From Trema orientale (Eukaryota; Streptophyta; Magnoliopsida; Rosales; Cannabaceae): 64,000 nucleotides of DNA. Shown here piece after piece: positions 25,593-38,108 of this stretch; position 1 is the stretch's first letter; each line of letters starts with the position of its first letter. The stretch lies in assembly GCA_002914845.1 (NCBI GenBank), contig JXTC01000422.1, positions 34,413 to 98,412 on the forward strand, in the 5' to 3' direction. Below the pieces are notes generated by a model. That model saw only the letters and a program-made list of their open reading frames with translations. It ran no database searches and was not told the origin of the DNA. The position numbers and the translations under genes are program-made.

Positions 25593-27973
25593 TGATATGC
25601 CGCAGATGCACTATTCTTAATCAGTGAAATCAATGTGAATCTTAATTGTCTTCAATACTTTGTTTATCTTAGAGAGGAGCAATAAATCGTCTTCCTGAAG
25701 CTATGTAATATCAATTAGCATACAAAGCCAAATCAATGGACGTAATTTGGACAATATTTCACACATCATAGAGAGAAAAGCTTAAACTTCCTAAGAAAAA
25801 GACAAAATATATAAGAATTTCAAGACACTAGGTCATTCACGTGTATTTCCTCAAATACTATAACTTCACCTTCGACACAACCAAGCTTTTAATACATATA
25901 AAAAAAAGAAAAAAATTACAAATAAAAATATTTGAATCCAAACAAAGCCAATTACAAAATAAAAGTTCCTGCCCAAAAATTCAGTTCATGGGGATTATAA
26001 AAGCAAAGTTTTTCATCCTGGTCTCATAGTGACGAGAACGTCAACGCCTTTTAAATCTTCATCATCTTCAAGTATCTGGACCTCCTCAAACTATCATTAG
26101 CTTTTTAGATAAAGGCAAATGGTCAAATATGGTGAAGCCTTAGTGCTGTTCAGGGAGAGAATTCAGAATAGGTTGGATATAGATTTGGGTTTCCGCGATT
26201 TGATCCATGGTTAAGAAATTAGTATTTTCTATAAAACACTGTATAATAATAAGTAGAACCCAGGGCACCGTATTTCTGGAAATAAGTTTTAAAAGTTCAT
26301 ACGCAGTGTCATTTTCCCTAAAAAAAAAGGTCTTTTTAGCCAAACCGAATCTTAAGCTCTAGTTTAAATAATGGCCGCTTTTTAAACATTATTAAAAATG
26401 ACAGAATTTAACAAATAATTTTGCTAAATAGCTGATTTAATCAAAAAATGAGTAAAATATATCAGTATTTGAATTTTTATATGCTTATATCAGTTTATTA
26501 GTTTGCGAAAAAAACTTATGTATTGACAAACTTAACATAATATTAATATACTAACACACAATAATTGATATACTGATATAAATTTAATATACTAATAAAA
26601 AAACATTGATATACTAGTATATGCTGATATACTAAAAAAAACATGAACTACTAAAAATGGCTATTTTTCAAAAAATAACATAAAAACAGATATTTATTAA
26701 ATAAATCAAAAAGGGCCATTTATTTAAACAAGGTGAAAAAATGGATATTTATTAAAAATAGTCTTGGGAAAGGAATTAGATCAACTGCCCCCTTTCAAGC
26801 TGCCTATATGATATTTTCCCCTCGATATCTTTTTCTTTTAATAGCTTCATGTACGTTTTTTAGCTTTGCCTAGATTATTTTGCCCTCCACTCCTCCTCTA
26901 ATTTGTCACAAGGCTTCTCTCTAAGTCTTTGTCCTCATTTATCACTTCTCTCTGGTTCTATTTTGAGTCTTCCACCACTGTTGTTGTTGCAATATTATTA
27001 GCATGAGGAACCATCGTTCTATAGCTACTATTCACACTAAATCTAAGAATTTACAGCTCCTCAACAAGCATCCGTATCTCTCATAAACATAAAATTTTGG
27101 TGTATTTATAATTTTCTTCCAGCTAAAACACTAAACAAAGTGGGTTTTTATTGATATTATTCAATGTTGTAATTTGCTTATGGCAAATTTTCGAAAAAGA
27201 AAAAAAGAAAAATCCCGGATTTTAAAAATTCCTTGAAAAATCCTATATTTATTTAAAAAAATACCATTTTTGAAAATGTTTAGGAAAAATATTATTTTTA
27301 AAAAATTTTGAAAAATACCATTTTTTACTAATTGATAAGGTAATTGAGGTAACCGATCAAGTTACTTGAGGTAATTAGTTTGGTAGGATCAAGCAACTTG
27401 ATTGGTTACCCAAGTAACCCTACTGGTTATCCCAAATGTTTTGAAAAGTACCAATTATAAAGAAAGAGTGATATTCTTCTAAATATTTTCTAAATAAACT
27501 TTTAAAAATAATACTTATCTAAAGAGAATCGAGATTTCAAAAAAAAAAAAAAAAAACCTATCTCGGACTTTTCAATGTAATTTGCACTAAAATATACTTT
27601 TAGGACTATTTCGAAAAATAATTTTTCTAGTAGTATTACACAGATATGTAACAGGCCCATTACACATCTATGTGACCATATATTGGTTCTAAAAATTTCA
27701 TAATTTTATAATAAAAAATTATGTGAACCTTATCATACAATTGTATATAACTACTAAAAAAGTTATTTTTCAAAACACTCATAGAAAAAGTTATTTTTAG
27801 TCCAAACTGCCACTAGTTAGGTCCATTTCCATTTTTCTATTTTTGGGGTTTTGAGCCTAAGAGTTTAAAGGGCTTTTAAGCCAAATGGCCGAATTTTGGA
27901 TCACTGTTTAAAAAATGGTCGTTTTCGAAACATTGTTAAACGATGGCTGAATTTTGAAACTTATTTAAAAAAT
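25593..27973. other. Gene-free region between the tandem array and the Mutator MITE
   Basis: Includes a moderately complex stretch at 25600-26340 with short open frames on the minus strand, then a copy of the GGCCATTTATT-type family at 26360-26760 and a copy of the TTACTTGAGGTAATT-type family at 27200-27830. No protein recognised. Confidence 0.45.
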
Positions 27974-28145
27974 GGGGATGGCTACGGTAGGGGCGTCCCT
28001 ACGTAGAGTCATGCCTTAATTATCGTTGGATGGGAATCTGTAGAGAATAATGGGAATCTGTAGAGAATCTATTTATATACAGATTCCCATCCAACGGTGA
28101 ATAGACAAGGCCCTACGTAGGGGCGCCCCTACTGTAGACGCGCCC
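27974..28145. mobile_element. Mutator-type MITE with near-complete hairpin and 9-bp target duplication
   Basis: 172 bp flanked by the exact 9-bp repeat TTAAAAAAT (27965-27973 and 28146-28154). The ends form a roughly 33-bp inverted repeat: CTACGGTAGGGGCG with TCCCTACGTAG on the left, the matching complement on the right. Inside, CGTTGGATGGGAATCTGTA pairs with TACAGATTCCCATCCAACG, so almost the whole element can fold. A direct repeat (AATGGGAATCTGTAGAGAA) is present on one arm only. The 9-bp duplication points to Mutator-like transposase. Confidence 0.85.
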
Positions 28146-28298
28146 TTAAAAAATAGTCATTTTTTATATTTAATAAATCAACAGAAAAAACGGCCAGTTA
28201 TCAAAATAAAATTATAAAATGGTTGTTTATTGAATAGGTGCAAAAAAAATAGCCATGTTTTAAATTGATCTAGAAAAAAAAAATGACATTTCTTATAA

Positions 28299-28883
28299 GC
28301 GTTTATGGCACAAATGATCCCAAAACTATCACATTTGTAGCACAAATGATCCCTAAACTATCACATTTGTAGCACAAATGATCCCTAAACTATCACATTT
28401 GTAGCAATTTAGTCCTTAAGTTTTTAATTATATTAATTAAGGTCATGAATTTTATAATTTATAGTAATCTGGTCTTTGAACTGTCTAAATTGCAACCTAT
28501 TATTAAATTTCTAATCAAAAACACAAATGAGGAGCACGTTGTAGTATCTGAAAATATACATAGGAAAGTAAATTGAACAAAAAGATTTGGAGAGAAGATA
28601 CGATGCATTCTTCTCATTTTCAGTATTCTTGGAGTTACAAATTTTTTTACGATTGTTCATTTTTATACTTAAAATTTCAAAACTACTTTTCAAATATACT
28701 TCCAGATACCACCATATACTCCTCATGTGTATTTTTTGTCAAAAAATTAATAGCAAGTTGTAATTTAGACAATCTTAATTACTATAAATTAGAAAATTCA
28801 AGGATTTAATTGCAATAATTTAAACTTTAAAGACCAAATTGTCACAGATTGGATACTTCAGGGACTATTTGTGCCATTAACCC
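28299..28883. mobile_element. Mutator-type MITE with internal 36-bp tandem repeat
   Basis: 585 bp flanked by the exact 9-bp duplication TTCTTATAA (28290-28298 and 28884-28892). The left end contains TTTATGGCACAAATGATCCC; the right end reversed reads TTAATGGCACAAATAGTCCC. At 28307-28404 a 36-bp unit (ATGATCCCTAAACTATCACA then TTTGTAGCACAA) is repeated about three times. No transposase frame; non-autonomous. Confidence 0.85.
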
Positions 28884-28892
28884 TTCTTATAA

Positions 28893-30028
28893 ATATTATT
28901 GTCTTCTATATATTATGGTTATGCAAAGGATGTCCAACTTTAAATGACCTTTTTTTTGGGACCATAACCTTTTAAAAGTGAAAATTATTTCAGTAACATT
29001 CTCTTTAATGAAACTTTTGTATTCTTAATCATGCCATTTCCCCAAAAAAACTTTAAAATTTTCACAAATTTTTCTTAGAAAATTAAGATTTGATGTTTAG
29101 GTAAGTTAAAATCATGCTTATAGTCTAGGTTTTTATGTTTGAAAGATTTAAATTGAACTCAAATATGGAAGTGATGATTTCAAGTCTAAAATCGCGATTT
29201 TTCAACCTAAAAATTGTGATTCGACAGAAATTTCTGTCAAACTCGATCGGTTAATTGAACTCGGCAAGAGTCCGGTCAAATTTGTGCTTGATTGGGGGTA
29301 TTTTAGGGTTTTGGCACCATGTCGGCAAAAAAAAAAAAAAATAGAAAATAGAAAAAAAAAAGAATTGGACTTTAAAAATGGGGTTGGGAGAAAGTCATAG
29401 AACCAATTAGGTGGCGTTTGGTTGCTAAACAAAAATGGAAAAGGAATGAGAATAGTAATAGGAATGAGAATAGTAATAGGAATGAAATGAGAGTAGGAAT
29501 GGAATAGAAAAGAAAATTGATTGAGTTGTTTGGTTGAGATGTTGAAATCAGTGCCCGAATGTGGATTACTATGTTTGGTTTTATGGAATGAAATTAATAT
29601 TATATAGACGAAAATATCCCTACTACTAGAAAATTTGTACAAATAGTTAAATTAGTACAAAAATTAATTAATTAATTTATTTATTTATGATTTGCATTAG
29701 AAAATTCTCTTTTAAAAAATAAAAATTGTAAAGACAGATATACAAATATTCCCCCGGAAACGGACACCTTCCTACGAAATATAACTGGACGTTTTCAATT
29801 TGGATGACACTTGTCATTTAATAAAGCAAATTTGAATGACTAATGGGACTATTTATTGTATTCTAGGGACTAAACTGTTATATTTTGATAATTCATGGAC
29901 TCTTTCATAAATAGCTCTCTTAAGTAAGTTTTGCTTCTCTGTAGGGTTCGCCAATTGCGCCACCGAGCCCGACTCTGTATGACACGGCTAATACTCTGAA
30001 ACCGAATTGCTCTGAGCTATCTACGGCC
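28893..30028. other. Intergenic region and UTP14 promoter
   Basis: Mostly AT-rich. About 29412-29600 looks like another small transposon remnant (repeated GGAATGAGAATAGTAATA, TTTGGTTG words). The 100 bp before the UTP14 start include TAGGGTT (29942), which resembles the telo-box common in promoters of ribosome-biogenesis genes. Confidence 0.4.
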
Positions 30029-33000
30029 ATGGCGGAGACGAAGCGCAAAACCAGAGACGGCGCAAGCCGGAAGAAGAGCAAGAAGCAGAAGACCGCCGCG
30101 GACACCACCCAGAAGGTTAAGCGGAAACGAAGAGCCCCTCGAATACCGTCTTCGTTTAAGAAGGAGCTGGACCGCATCAACTCCTCTACTGGTAGCCCTC
30201 TCAACAGCGACGATGACGAGAGGGTCGATTCGGACGAGGGCGAGGTTTTGGGGAACGACCTCTACGAGTATGAGGAGGGAGTGCCTGAAGAAGAATCCCA
30301 AAAGAATCGCCGCTTCGACCGGGTCGACAACTTCGATTACGAGCTGCCCCATGATTTTGAGGTTTGCTGCCTTATAGGCACAACTCTGTGCTGTTATACT
30401 GTCTCTAGCTCTTATTTTTGAATTGGTTGTTTTTTGATATATACATTGATTGGTTGATTGATTCTGATTCTCTTAACGTAGGATGAGAATGTGCCATCCG
30501 ACGATGACAATGAGGTTGACGATGATAGGGACGAGGTTGATGAGAATGGCGATGAAAAGCATCTCAGAATGTTGCAGGGAGTAACTGGAATGCCGGGCGA
30601 GGCTTTTGAAGGTATTTATGCTTAAACTCATTTAATAGTGTAAAGTTTGGGTCTGTAGGGTGTGTGTGTTGGATCAAGTTTAAGGAGATTTAGCTTGTTA
30701 GGTACTGCGTTTTAGTCATGTAGACTTTACTTTGAGACCATTTGATTACGGTGCACCCAGTTTTACGGTGTGCATTGGAGATGTTGCTAGTTCTACTGGA
30801 AAAGGCCTTTTTTTTTTTTTTTTTTCCTTCAAGTTTTGGAGAAGACTCGTAACTCTGGTCATCTGTAATTTAGAGGACCTTTCATTGGGATCATCATTTG
30901 TCGTGACGATGATAACAACTTTGTGTCTACGCAATATTTCAATTCTTAAAAACTCGTAATTCGTTTTTAGGCTGGTTGAAGTGTTTGTGGCAGTTGAAAT
31001 TGTCTACTGTAGTTATTTTACGTGGAAATTTATTACAAAGAAGTGAAAGGAAGTTAGATTTAGTACTAAAATGTGCACCTTGGAGATTTTACTTAACGAG
31101 TTCTACTTACATGACTGCCTGGAAATTTGTTATCAATGTCAGGGAAGAGGAAGAAGAAGAAGAATACTGTTATCACTGAGGCATATCCCGAGTCTGAGTA
31201 TAATCCTAGTCGTGATGTTTTGGATGGCCATGGTCAAATTAGCATTGAAGACCTTCTGGACCCTCTAAATGGGAAATCTGGCTATAGTCAACTTAGAAAG
31301 AGAGTGAACCAAATGGAGAAAAAATCAACTCCTACACAAGCTCCACTTCATAAAGCAGAACGAGAGAGGTTAGAGAGGAAGGCAGCATATGAGCACTCAA
31401 AGAAAGACTTGGTTAAATGGGAGCCACTAGTTAAGAGGAATAGGGAGGCTCCTACCATATTTTTTGATAATGATGTAGACTTAGGTTTTTCTACTGTAGG
31501 AGCAATAGCATCGGATTTTAGACCTAGAACTGAATTTGAGAAAAAAATTGCTTCTTTAGTACATGATGACCAGGTTTTGGATGCCTACTCAAAAGATGGT
31601 TCGAGGCTTCTTGAATTTAACAAGGTAATGGACATTTTTTCTTCATTAAACATCTGAGCTTCTTTTTTTGTTGTCCTTGTTTTATAACTGGTTTCTTTCT
31701 TCATTTCTTTTCTTTCCTTTGTGGGGCTATCACATGATTTCTTCAAGTTTATTGAACTTTAGGGCAAGATTCAATCCCAAATTTTCGGTGCATCACCGAT
31801 GATTACCAAATACCAAAAGTAGGAAGACTGGTTTTATTGGAAAAGTAGGAAGTTGCTTCCCTGGTAATTATTTACTGTTTGCTGGTATATTCTGATGTAT
31901 GCAGGTATCTGTTGAAGATGAAAAAGACCGCCAGAATCGTATTGCCAAAATGCGCAGCCTTCTTTTCCGTCACGAGTTGAAGGCTAAACACATAAAAAAG
32001 ATCAAATCGAAAACATTTCATCGTTTGTTAAAGAAAGATAAATTGAAGGCATCGTCTTCTGAGAATCAGATGGATCCAGAAGCTTCTAAAGATCTGGCAA
32101 GGAAGCAAGAGTATGAGCGGGCAAAGGTGATTGGCTTTCTCACTTACCTAGTTGTTAGATGACTGGTCCAAGCTTTGGCAGTGCACTTTGGAACCCACCT
32201 TAAAATATCAGTTACTTATTTTGCCCTTTGTTGATCCAGGAACGCATGACGCTGAGGCACAAAACCAGCTCAAAGTGGGCAAAGCGCATTAAAGAGCGTG
32301 GTCTAAATGCCCAGGATGAAGGTACTCGAGCTGCTATAGCTGAACAGCAGCACCTGCATGCTCTGTTGACAAGAAAAATGAACTCCATGAAAGAAGGTAG
32401 CAGCAGTAGTGAAGAGAGTAGTGATGAGGCCGAGTCAGGTGAAGATTCACCTGGTTCAGACCAGGGTAGGACATCCAGGTTATTGCAAGAAGCAAAGGAG
32501 AAAACACTTGATGTTTTAAATGAAGAAGACGAACTGCCCAGCTCAGGACTGCTTTCTTTACCTTTCATGGTAAATATTTATGTTCCCTTTAGTTTCATTC
32601 CTCAAAAGATAGTGTATTATTCTCTCTGTAGTAGGAATTCTAAGCTACCTGATCATGATTTCTTTGTCCTGAGTTAGTCATGTTTCTTGATACTAAATGA
32701 ACCCAAAAATGCAAAAAGAAAAATGAGAGAAAGGCTTGAAGGAAAGTTAAAGACCAAAGATAACAAAAAAGGGGAGGGCATCACTGTCTGCTCGGACTAC
32801 TTGTCTTTATTCCTCACGAATAACGCCAATGCTATCTTTGGACCTTAGATTGTGATTTGATGCTGGTAGTCTGTTTGCAACTTTGTTATAGTTTGATTTG
32901 TTTTTGTATAGGTGCGTGGAATGAAAAAAAGAAATGAGGCAGCAGCTGAGGAAGCTAAACATGCGCTTGAAGATTTTGATTCACTGTCTAAGCAGTTGGA

Positions 33001-35539
33001 GGGTTCAGGTGGAGTTGAAGATCTAAAAGTTGGCCCTTCCAGTGGTAGAATGGTCTTTAATGGATCTGGGAAGCAGGCGCCAAAACCAAGTAAAACTGAT
33101 ACAGATAATAAGAGTAAACCAGATAAATTTTATGATAATAGTGATAGTGAAAATGAGTTAGAAGCTGAAGATAATGACTACGATGGGAACAATGAAAGTA
33201 ATGATTTGCACAAGGATGTCAATGTTGATCCCAATGTACTTCATGAAGTTTCTGAAGTTCATCAGAATGGCCTCTTCAAGGTAATAATTTATGGTCTTTT
33301 CCCCATTTCTTGAAGTCTTTCATTTACGGCTTCATAAGCATGAAATATATATCTATTGTTGGTTCACAGAGCTTTGACGATATTGTCAGAGACCCAGGTC
33401 CCAAGACAACACATGAAGTTGCTATTTTTGCATCCGGCGCATGGAAAAAGGTGCCTTTTTGTTTTTATTATTATACATTTTATTTTGTTTATTATCTTAT
33501 AATGGAATAAGGGATTACGTTATCTAAGAGAAACTAGTTAGCTTCAGATTTAAAGTTAGCAAGTCCAAGTGATTGTTGTGCAATGGTTGATGGTTTCATT
33601 CTTCATTGAGTCTGAATTTCAAAGTAAAATGTCAACATGTGGAGAGAATTGGGTTGAATTTCCATCAGTATGAACAAATAGATCTAAATAATTGGATTAG
33701 AAAATTGAGAAACTACAAGAGTTTAGATTGCTGCAATTTGAATATTGAAGTGTGAAACCAAATATTGATTTGTAGTGGATTGGAACTGTTAAACGCTTTT
33801 GTCTTCCCCAGCCCCCGTCCCCCTTTGGGCGGCTGTCCTGACACACTTTATTTGTGATGATCAGATGAAAGGCGGAAACAATGATGGCAGTGGCAAAAAA
33901 TATCCTGTTGCTGTGGGTTTGGAGAATGTTTCACGTAATCAAGATCTACAGGCATGAGATCTTGAGATTTTTAAAGTTGCACTTTGAGTTACGTGGTTGG
34001 GTGCTTCTCTTACCTTTTATTTCTGTTTATCTTATAGGAAACTGCAAAGGAATTGGGTGAGGATAGTGATTCAGATAGTGAAGGCCAGATGGTAGATGGG
34101 ATTTTTTCTTCAGGTCCTAAATCTTACGAACTGCCTTCTCAAGCTGAGCTTATTCACCAAGCTTTTGCAGCAGATGATGTGGAGGATGATTTTGAGAAAC
34201 ATAAACAGGAGATTTTGAATGAGGAGAACCCTGAACCGGAAAAACCTGTGTTACTACCTGGCTGGGGCCAATGGACTGATGTTCAGAAGAAAAAGGGTTT
34301 ACCTTCTTGGATGCTGAAAGAACATGAAACTGCCAAAAGGAAGAGAGATGAAGCTATCAAAAGGAGGAAGGATGCACAACTTAAACACGTTGTTATCTCT
34401 GAGAAGTTGGATAAAAAGGTACTATAAACTACAACACTGTTCTGCATCTGGTTTTGCTGTCCTTTGACATTGAATGTCCATAATTAAATTGTGGATGATA
34501 GTAATCATCAGTAAGCAAGCAAAATTTAATGTCTGTTTCCTATGAGGGACTCTGCTTATTTGATCTCAATCTTTAACTTATTGGTTCGGATGAAAATGCT
34601 GTCTATAATTGAAGTAACGTGAGACTTTTTAAAGCAGTTGATCTCTGATGAAGACAAGATTGACATCAAACTTAGTATGGAAGTAAGAGTACTTGATAAA
34701 AGCTGAAACTGTCTTGTGTTTATATCTCAGTACCAGAGGAAATAGCATTTGGCATCTTTATGTTTTCACATAATGTCGGTTGCATTTTTCGACTTTGAGG
34801 CACTGAAGTTAGGGCCTGTTTGGCATAGCTTCTAAATATCTTTTGGAGCTCAAAAGTTACTTTTGGGGGTGTTTGGATGAATTGTCAAAAGATCTTTTTT
34901 TAATTAGAAGACCTTTTTACTGAAGCATGGACCCACTAACTTTTCCAGAAAGATCTTCTGGAGCTTTTACTTCAAGAAGTAAAAGTTATCCCAAACAGGC
35001 CCTTAAAGTGTCTTCTTACTTTATTCACCAGAGTCCGTACTGTTTATGTCTGCTCTAATGGTTACATGATCCTTCCCTTTTTGCATTTTGGAACTTGGCA
35101 GGCTGAGAAACTCTACACGAAAAATTTACCTTTCCCTTACACATCGAAGGAAGTTTTTGAGCAGAGCATCCGCATGCCCATTGGTCCTGAATTCAACCCT
35201 GCAACTGCAGTTGGAGCTCTCAATCGGCCAGAAGTAAGTGCCTCGTTAATGGTGTTGAGAATCCTTTTAGAAATTGTGATTCTTGCTGTATCTATTATAA
35301 CTTAATGGACCGCGACGTAGGAAGTTGAGTAGTTTTCCTAATCCACCTCTGATTTCTTGCGTGGCTTGCTTTCTATTCAGGTGATGAAGAAACCCGGTCA
35401 AATTATAAGACCTATTGAATATGAAGATGTCGACCCTTACGAAAAGGGTGATCAGCAGAAACATAGTGGACAGAAACAAAAACAAAATAAGAAACAGAAA
35501 CAAAAACAAAAACAGAAGAAAAATAAGAGTAGAAGTTGA
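30029..35539 (+). CDS. UTP14: U3 snoRNP-associated protein UTP14
   Basis: Component of the small-subunit processome, needed for 18S rRNA processing in the nucleolus; in yeast Utp14 activates the helicase Dhr1. Eleven exons: 30029-30361, 30482-30611, 31143-31624, 31905-32126, 32240-32569, 32912-33280, 33370-33450, 33865-33951, 34038-34418, 35102-35233, 35381-35539, joining in phase to 901 residues. Visible features: a basic N-terminus (RKKSKKQK), acidic blocks in exons 1-2, RKKAAY/KWAKRIKERG-type basic segments in the middle, the family motif LLPGWGQW near residue 749, then FPYTSKEVFEQSIRMPIG near 813 and a KQKQ-rich tail. Intron 8 uses a GC donor. Intron 10 contains a Tourist-like MITE. The N-terminal start is the first ATG in frame, with GCCATGG context. 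Confidence 0.94.
34812..35002. mobile_element. Tourist-like (PIF/Harbinger) MITE in UTP14 intron 10
   Basis: 191 bp with ends GGGCCTGTTTGG and CCAAACAGGCCC, flanked by the 3-bp duplication TTA on both sides (34809-34811 and 35003-35005). The arms continue inward with TAACTTTTACTTCTTGAAGT-type sequence. TTA duplications and these termini are typical of Tourist elements. It lies inside an intron and leaves the splice sites untouched. Confidence 0.85.
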
Positions 35540-37188
35540 TAGAGAGGTACTTTCGATGCTTCGGAAATAGAGAATTTTTGGCTCCTATAACTAGTAGCAT
35601 AACTAATTTATTTGTATCATCATGTGATTTGTATTTCTTTTTAAATGATTTGCATCATATAATTGAGTTGAGGAAGCATATTCTAATTTCTAAAAACTCT
35701 TCAGAAAAATGAAAATAAGGGTTAATGATATCAATGGCCTTTGTTGTACAACTTTACATAGTAATGGTCCATGAATTGTGTTATTGTTGCAACATTGATC
35801 TTTTTGTCACAAACTATTAAATTTAAGTCGTTACAAAGCACATGGTTTAGTAATTGTAGCCAAAAATGAGAATTTGAATTTTTAACTTACACAGTAAATT
35901 ACTAAGATTTGTGTAATTATTGTAGTAATGATTATTTTTATCACAATTTGTTAAATTTTTAACAAAAATGAGTTATGTGCAAAGTGCACAGTTTAATAAT
36001 TATGACTAAAAATGAGATTTTGACTCGTGGAAGTAAAAAATATTTAATTATATGTTTTGTCTATGAGTATTTAATATAAAGAGTATAATTCAAGGATTAT
36101 TATTAATTAAAAAAAAAAAAGTACCACATTGTTTTGCTTGCAGGACTGAATTGAATTCTGAAGATGTCTTTCTTATCTTGAAGGGGTTAATTACAAATAT
36201 ATCTTTATAGTTTTTTATTTTTTAAAATTTAACTCTTTGTTCTTGGAAATTAATCATCTCCTTAGATTGCAACATAAATTTTCAATTTTACACGTAAAAT
36301 CCTTGAACATTTATTATGAGGAGAGGGTTTTAATTTACGAAATCACTTTTTCTTCAAATAGTGTTTTGTTTCGAATTTTTTGTTTGGTAATGGTTTTCTA
36401 TTAAATTAGACGTTGTTTGGAAATGATATATGTTTCAACACGTGGTAAACATGGTTAGTGTGTATTTTTGTCAATTAAAACTTATTTTTCAAGATCAGAT
36501 GTTATGTGATCTTAAAAAAAGTGACATGTCATTTTGGCTTAATAACAGAAATTTCGAAAGATGATAGACATGTCGGTGTCGCTTTCACTGAAACAATACA
36601 TATATGTCGTTTTTTCGATGAACAGTAACAAAAATTTTCCGATGACATTCATTTTGAAGATTTAGAGACGCGGACTTAACATTGCCAACCTTTATGTCGT
36701 TTTAAAAGTAAACGACAAATATCGTGGATACGAGATGTCGTTTAAGATAAATTACGGTGACTTTATATATATATATGGTTGCCAATTTGGTAGGCATTTT
36801 TTTAATTCTATGTATAGGTATTTTTTTTTTAGCCGTTGGATTATCAGTTAATGGTGATCCAATGATTATAATGATATGTATGAAAAAACGTGCATCATTA
36901 CTACTATTTCTCTCTCTTATTTTTTATTAGTAAAAAATGTGCATAATAAATCTTTTCAAAAGAGTGTACTTTCCTCAGACGACAACCAGCCTTCGACGAG
37001 GAATATATGTCGTTTCTTTTCCTAAACAAACAACATAATTAGCATAAAAGACAAAAGTTTTTTTTTTTTTTTCATTTTTCCCCATCAAGTGTATTGTTTA
37101 TCTTACTTTGCTCTATGTAATAATTTTAAAAATTCCTCCGATGTTATGTTATATTCTAAGTATATTCCCTCCATCCATATGGCTAAGT
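35540..37188. other. UTP14 3' region and repeat DNA
   Basis: AT-rich sequence without genes. 36540-36760 has several ATGTCGTTT/AAACGACA words in both orientations, suggesting a small transposon remnant. MITE copy C starts at 36777. Confidence 0.45.
36777..36955 (+). mobile_element. (TA)n-inserted MITE, copy C, right end lost
   Basis: Starts GGTTGCCAATTTGGTAGGC directly after a TATATATATA tract and matches copy B through ATTCTATGTATAGGTAT, AATGGTGATCCAATG and the CGTGCATCATTA region. The similarity stops near 36955; the right terminal repeat and right TA tract are missing, so this copy is truncated. Confidence 0.65.
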
Positions 37189-37211
37189 GGCTAATGGAAA
37201 ATATCCACTAA

Positions 37212-37254
<43 letters not shown>

Positions 37255-38108
37255 TAGAACAAAAATATATTTGGTAGTTAGAACTCTAAGGCGAAAAATA
37301 TATCATTTCCTTCTAATATCGTTTTAGGTGCCAATTAATTTCTCTTTCTCGCCTTATTTATACTTTTGGCTTGTACTTTCATTTTTTCTCTTCAACATAG
37401 CCTCCAAAAAAAATTTGAGGAAAAAAAAATTGTAGCAGCAGTAGAAAATTTACCTTAAATCATTTTAAAAGAAATAATTATAGTTGAAATATAAAGGATA
37501 TTCTTCTCACCTTTTAGCATAATATTACCATTAACAAAAGATCCAAATATTATCATTAACAAAAAAGCACATTTTTTTTATCAAATTCGTCACTTGTTCC
37601 ACTTTTGTTTTATTTTACTTTTTCATTTTTTTTACTCAAAATTAGGAAAGATTATTTTTTTTAAGATAGAATCTTTTTTTCTACGGCTCATATTAGGGAC
37701 ATAGGGTTTTGTTTTTTTTTTTCAAGCTAAAATACGAGAGAGCTCTTTTTTTTTTTAGGTAATATTTTTTTGTTAATGAAAATATAATGGTAGAACGTGG
37801 GAAGAATATCTTTTACGTTTCAATCATAACTTTCAAATAATTTAAAATGAATTTTTTTGCTGCTGGTATAATTCTTTTTCTCAAAAAAAAAAAAAAATTG
37901 GAGGCTATGTCGAAGAGAAGTAATGAGAGTACAAACCAAAAGTATAAGTGGAGTAGAAAAGAGAAATTAATTGGAATTTAAAGCGATATTAGAGAGAATG
38001 GGTATATTTTTATATTTTTTTGCCTTAAACTTAAAATGTATTTTTTGTTCAATTTATGAGAGAGAGAAAAAAAAAAAAAAGGAACTTAGTGGATATTTTT
38101 CGTTAACC
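37189..38108. mobile_element. Foldback element with long inverted arms
   Basis: The left arm (37189 to about 37530) is the imperfect reverse complement of the right arm (about 37790 to 38108). Matching landmarks are AAAATATCCACTAAGTTC with GAACTTAGTGGATATTTTT, the CT-rich tract with the GAGAGAGA tract, CTTCAACATAGCCTCC with GGAGGCTATGTCGAAG, and GGATATTCTTCTCACC with GGGAAGAATATCTTTT. The centre is T-rich. There is no reading frame, and I could not define a clean target duplication. The transcript could form a long double-stranded RNA. Confidence 0.75.

Noticed and set aside
25990..26343. Minus-strand stretch reading EEVQILEDDEDLKGVDVLVT
   Set aside because: Looks somewhat protein-like at the C-terminus but has stops just upstream and no family I recognise; too weak to call a gene fragment.
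29202..29642. 146-codon minus-strand frame rich in IPITILIP repeats
   Set aside because: It is encoded by the GGAATGAGAATAGTAATA repeats of a transposon-like block; not a protein gene.
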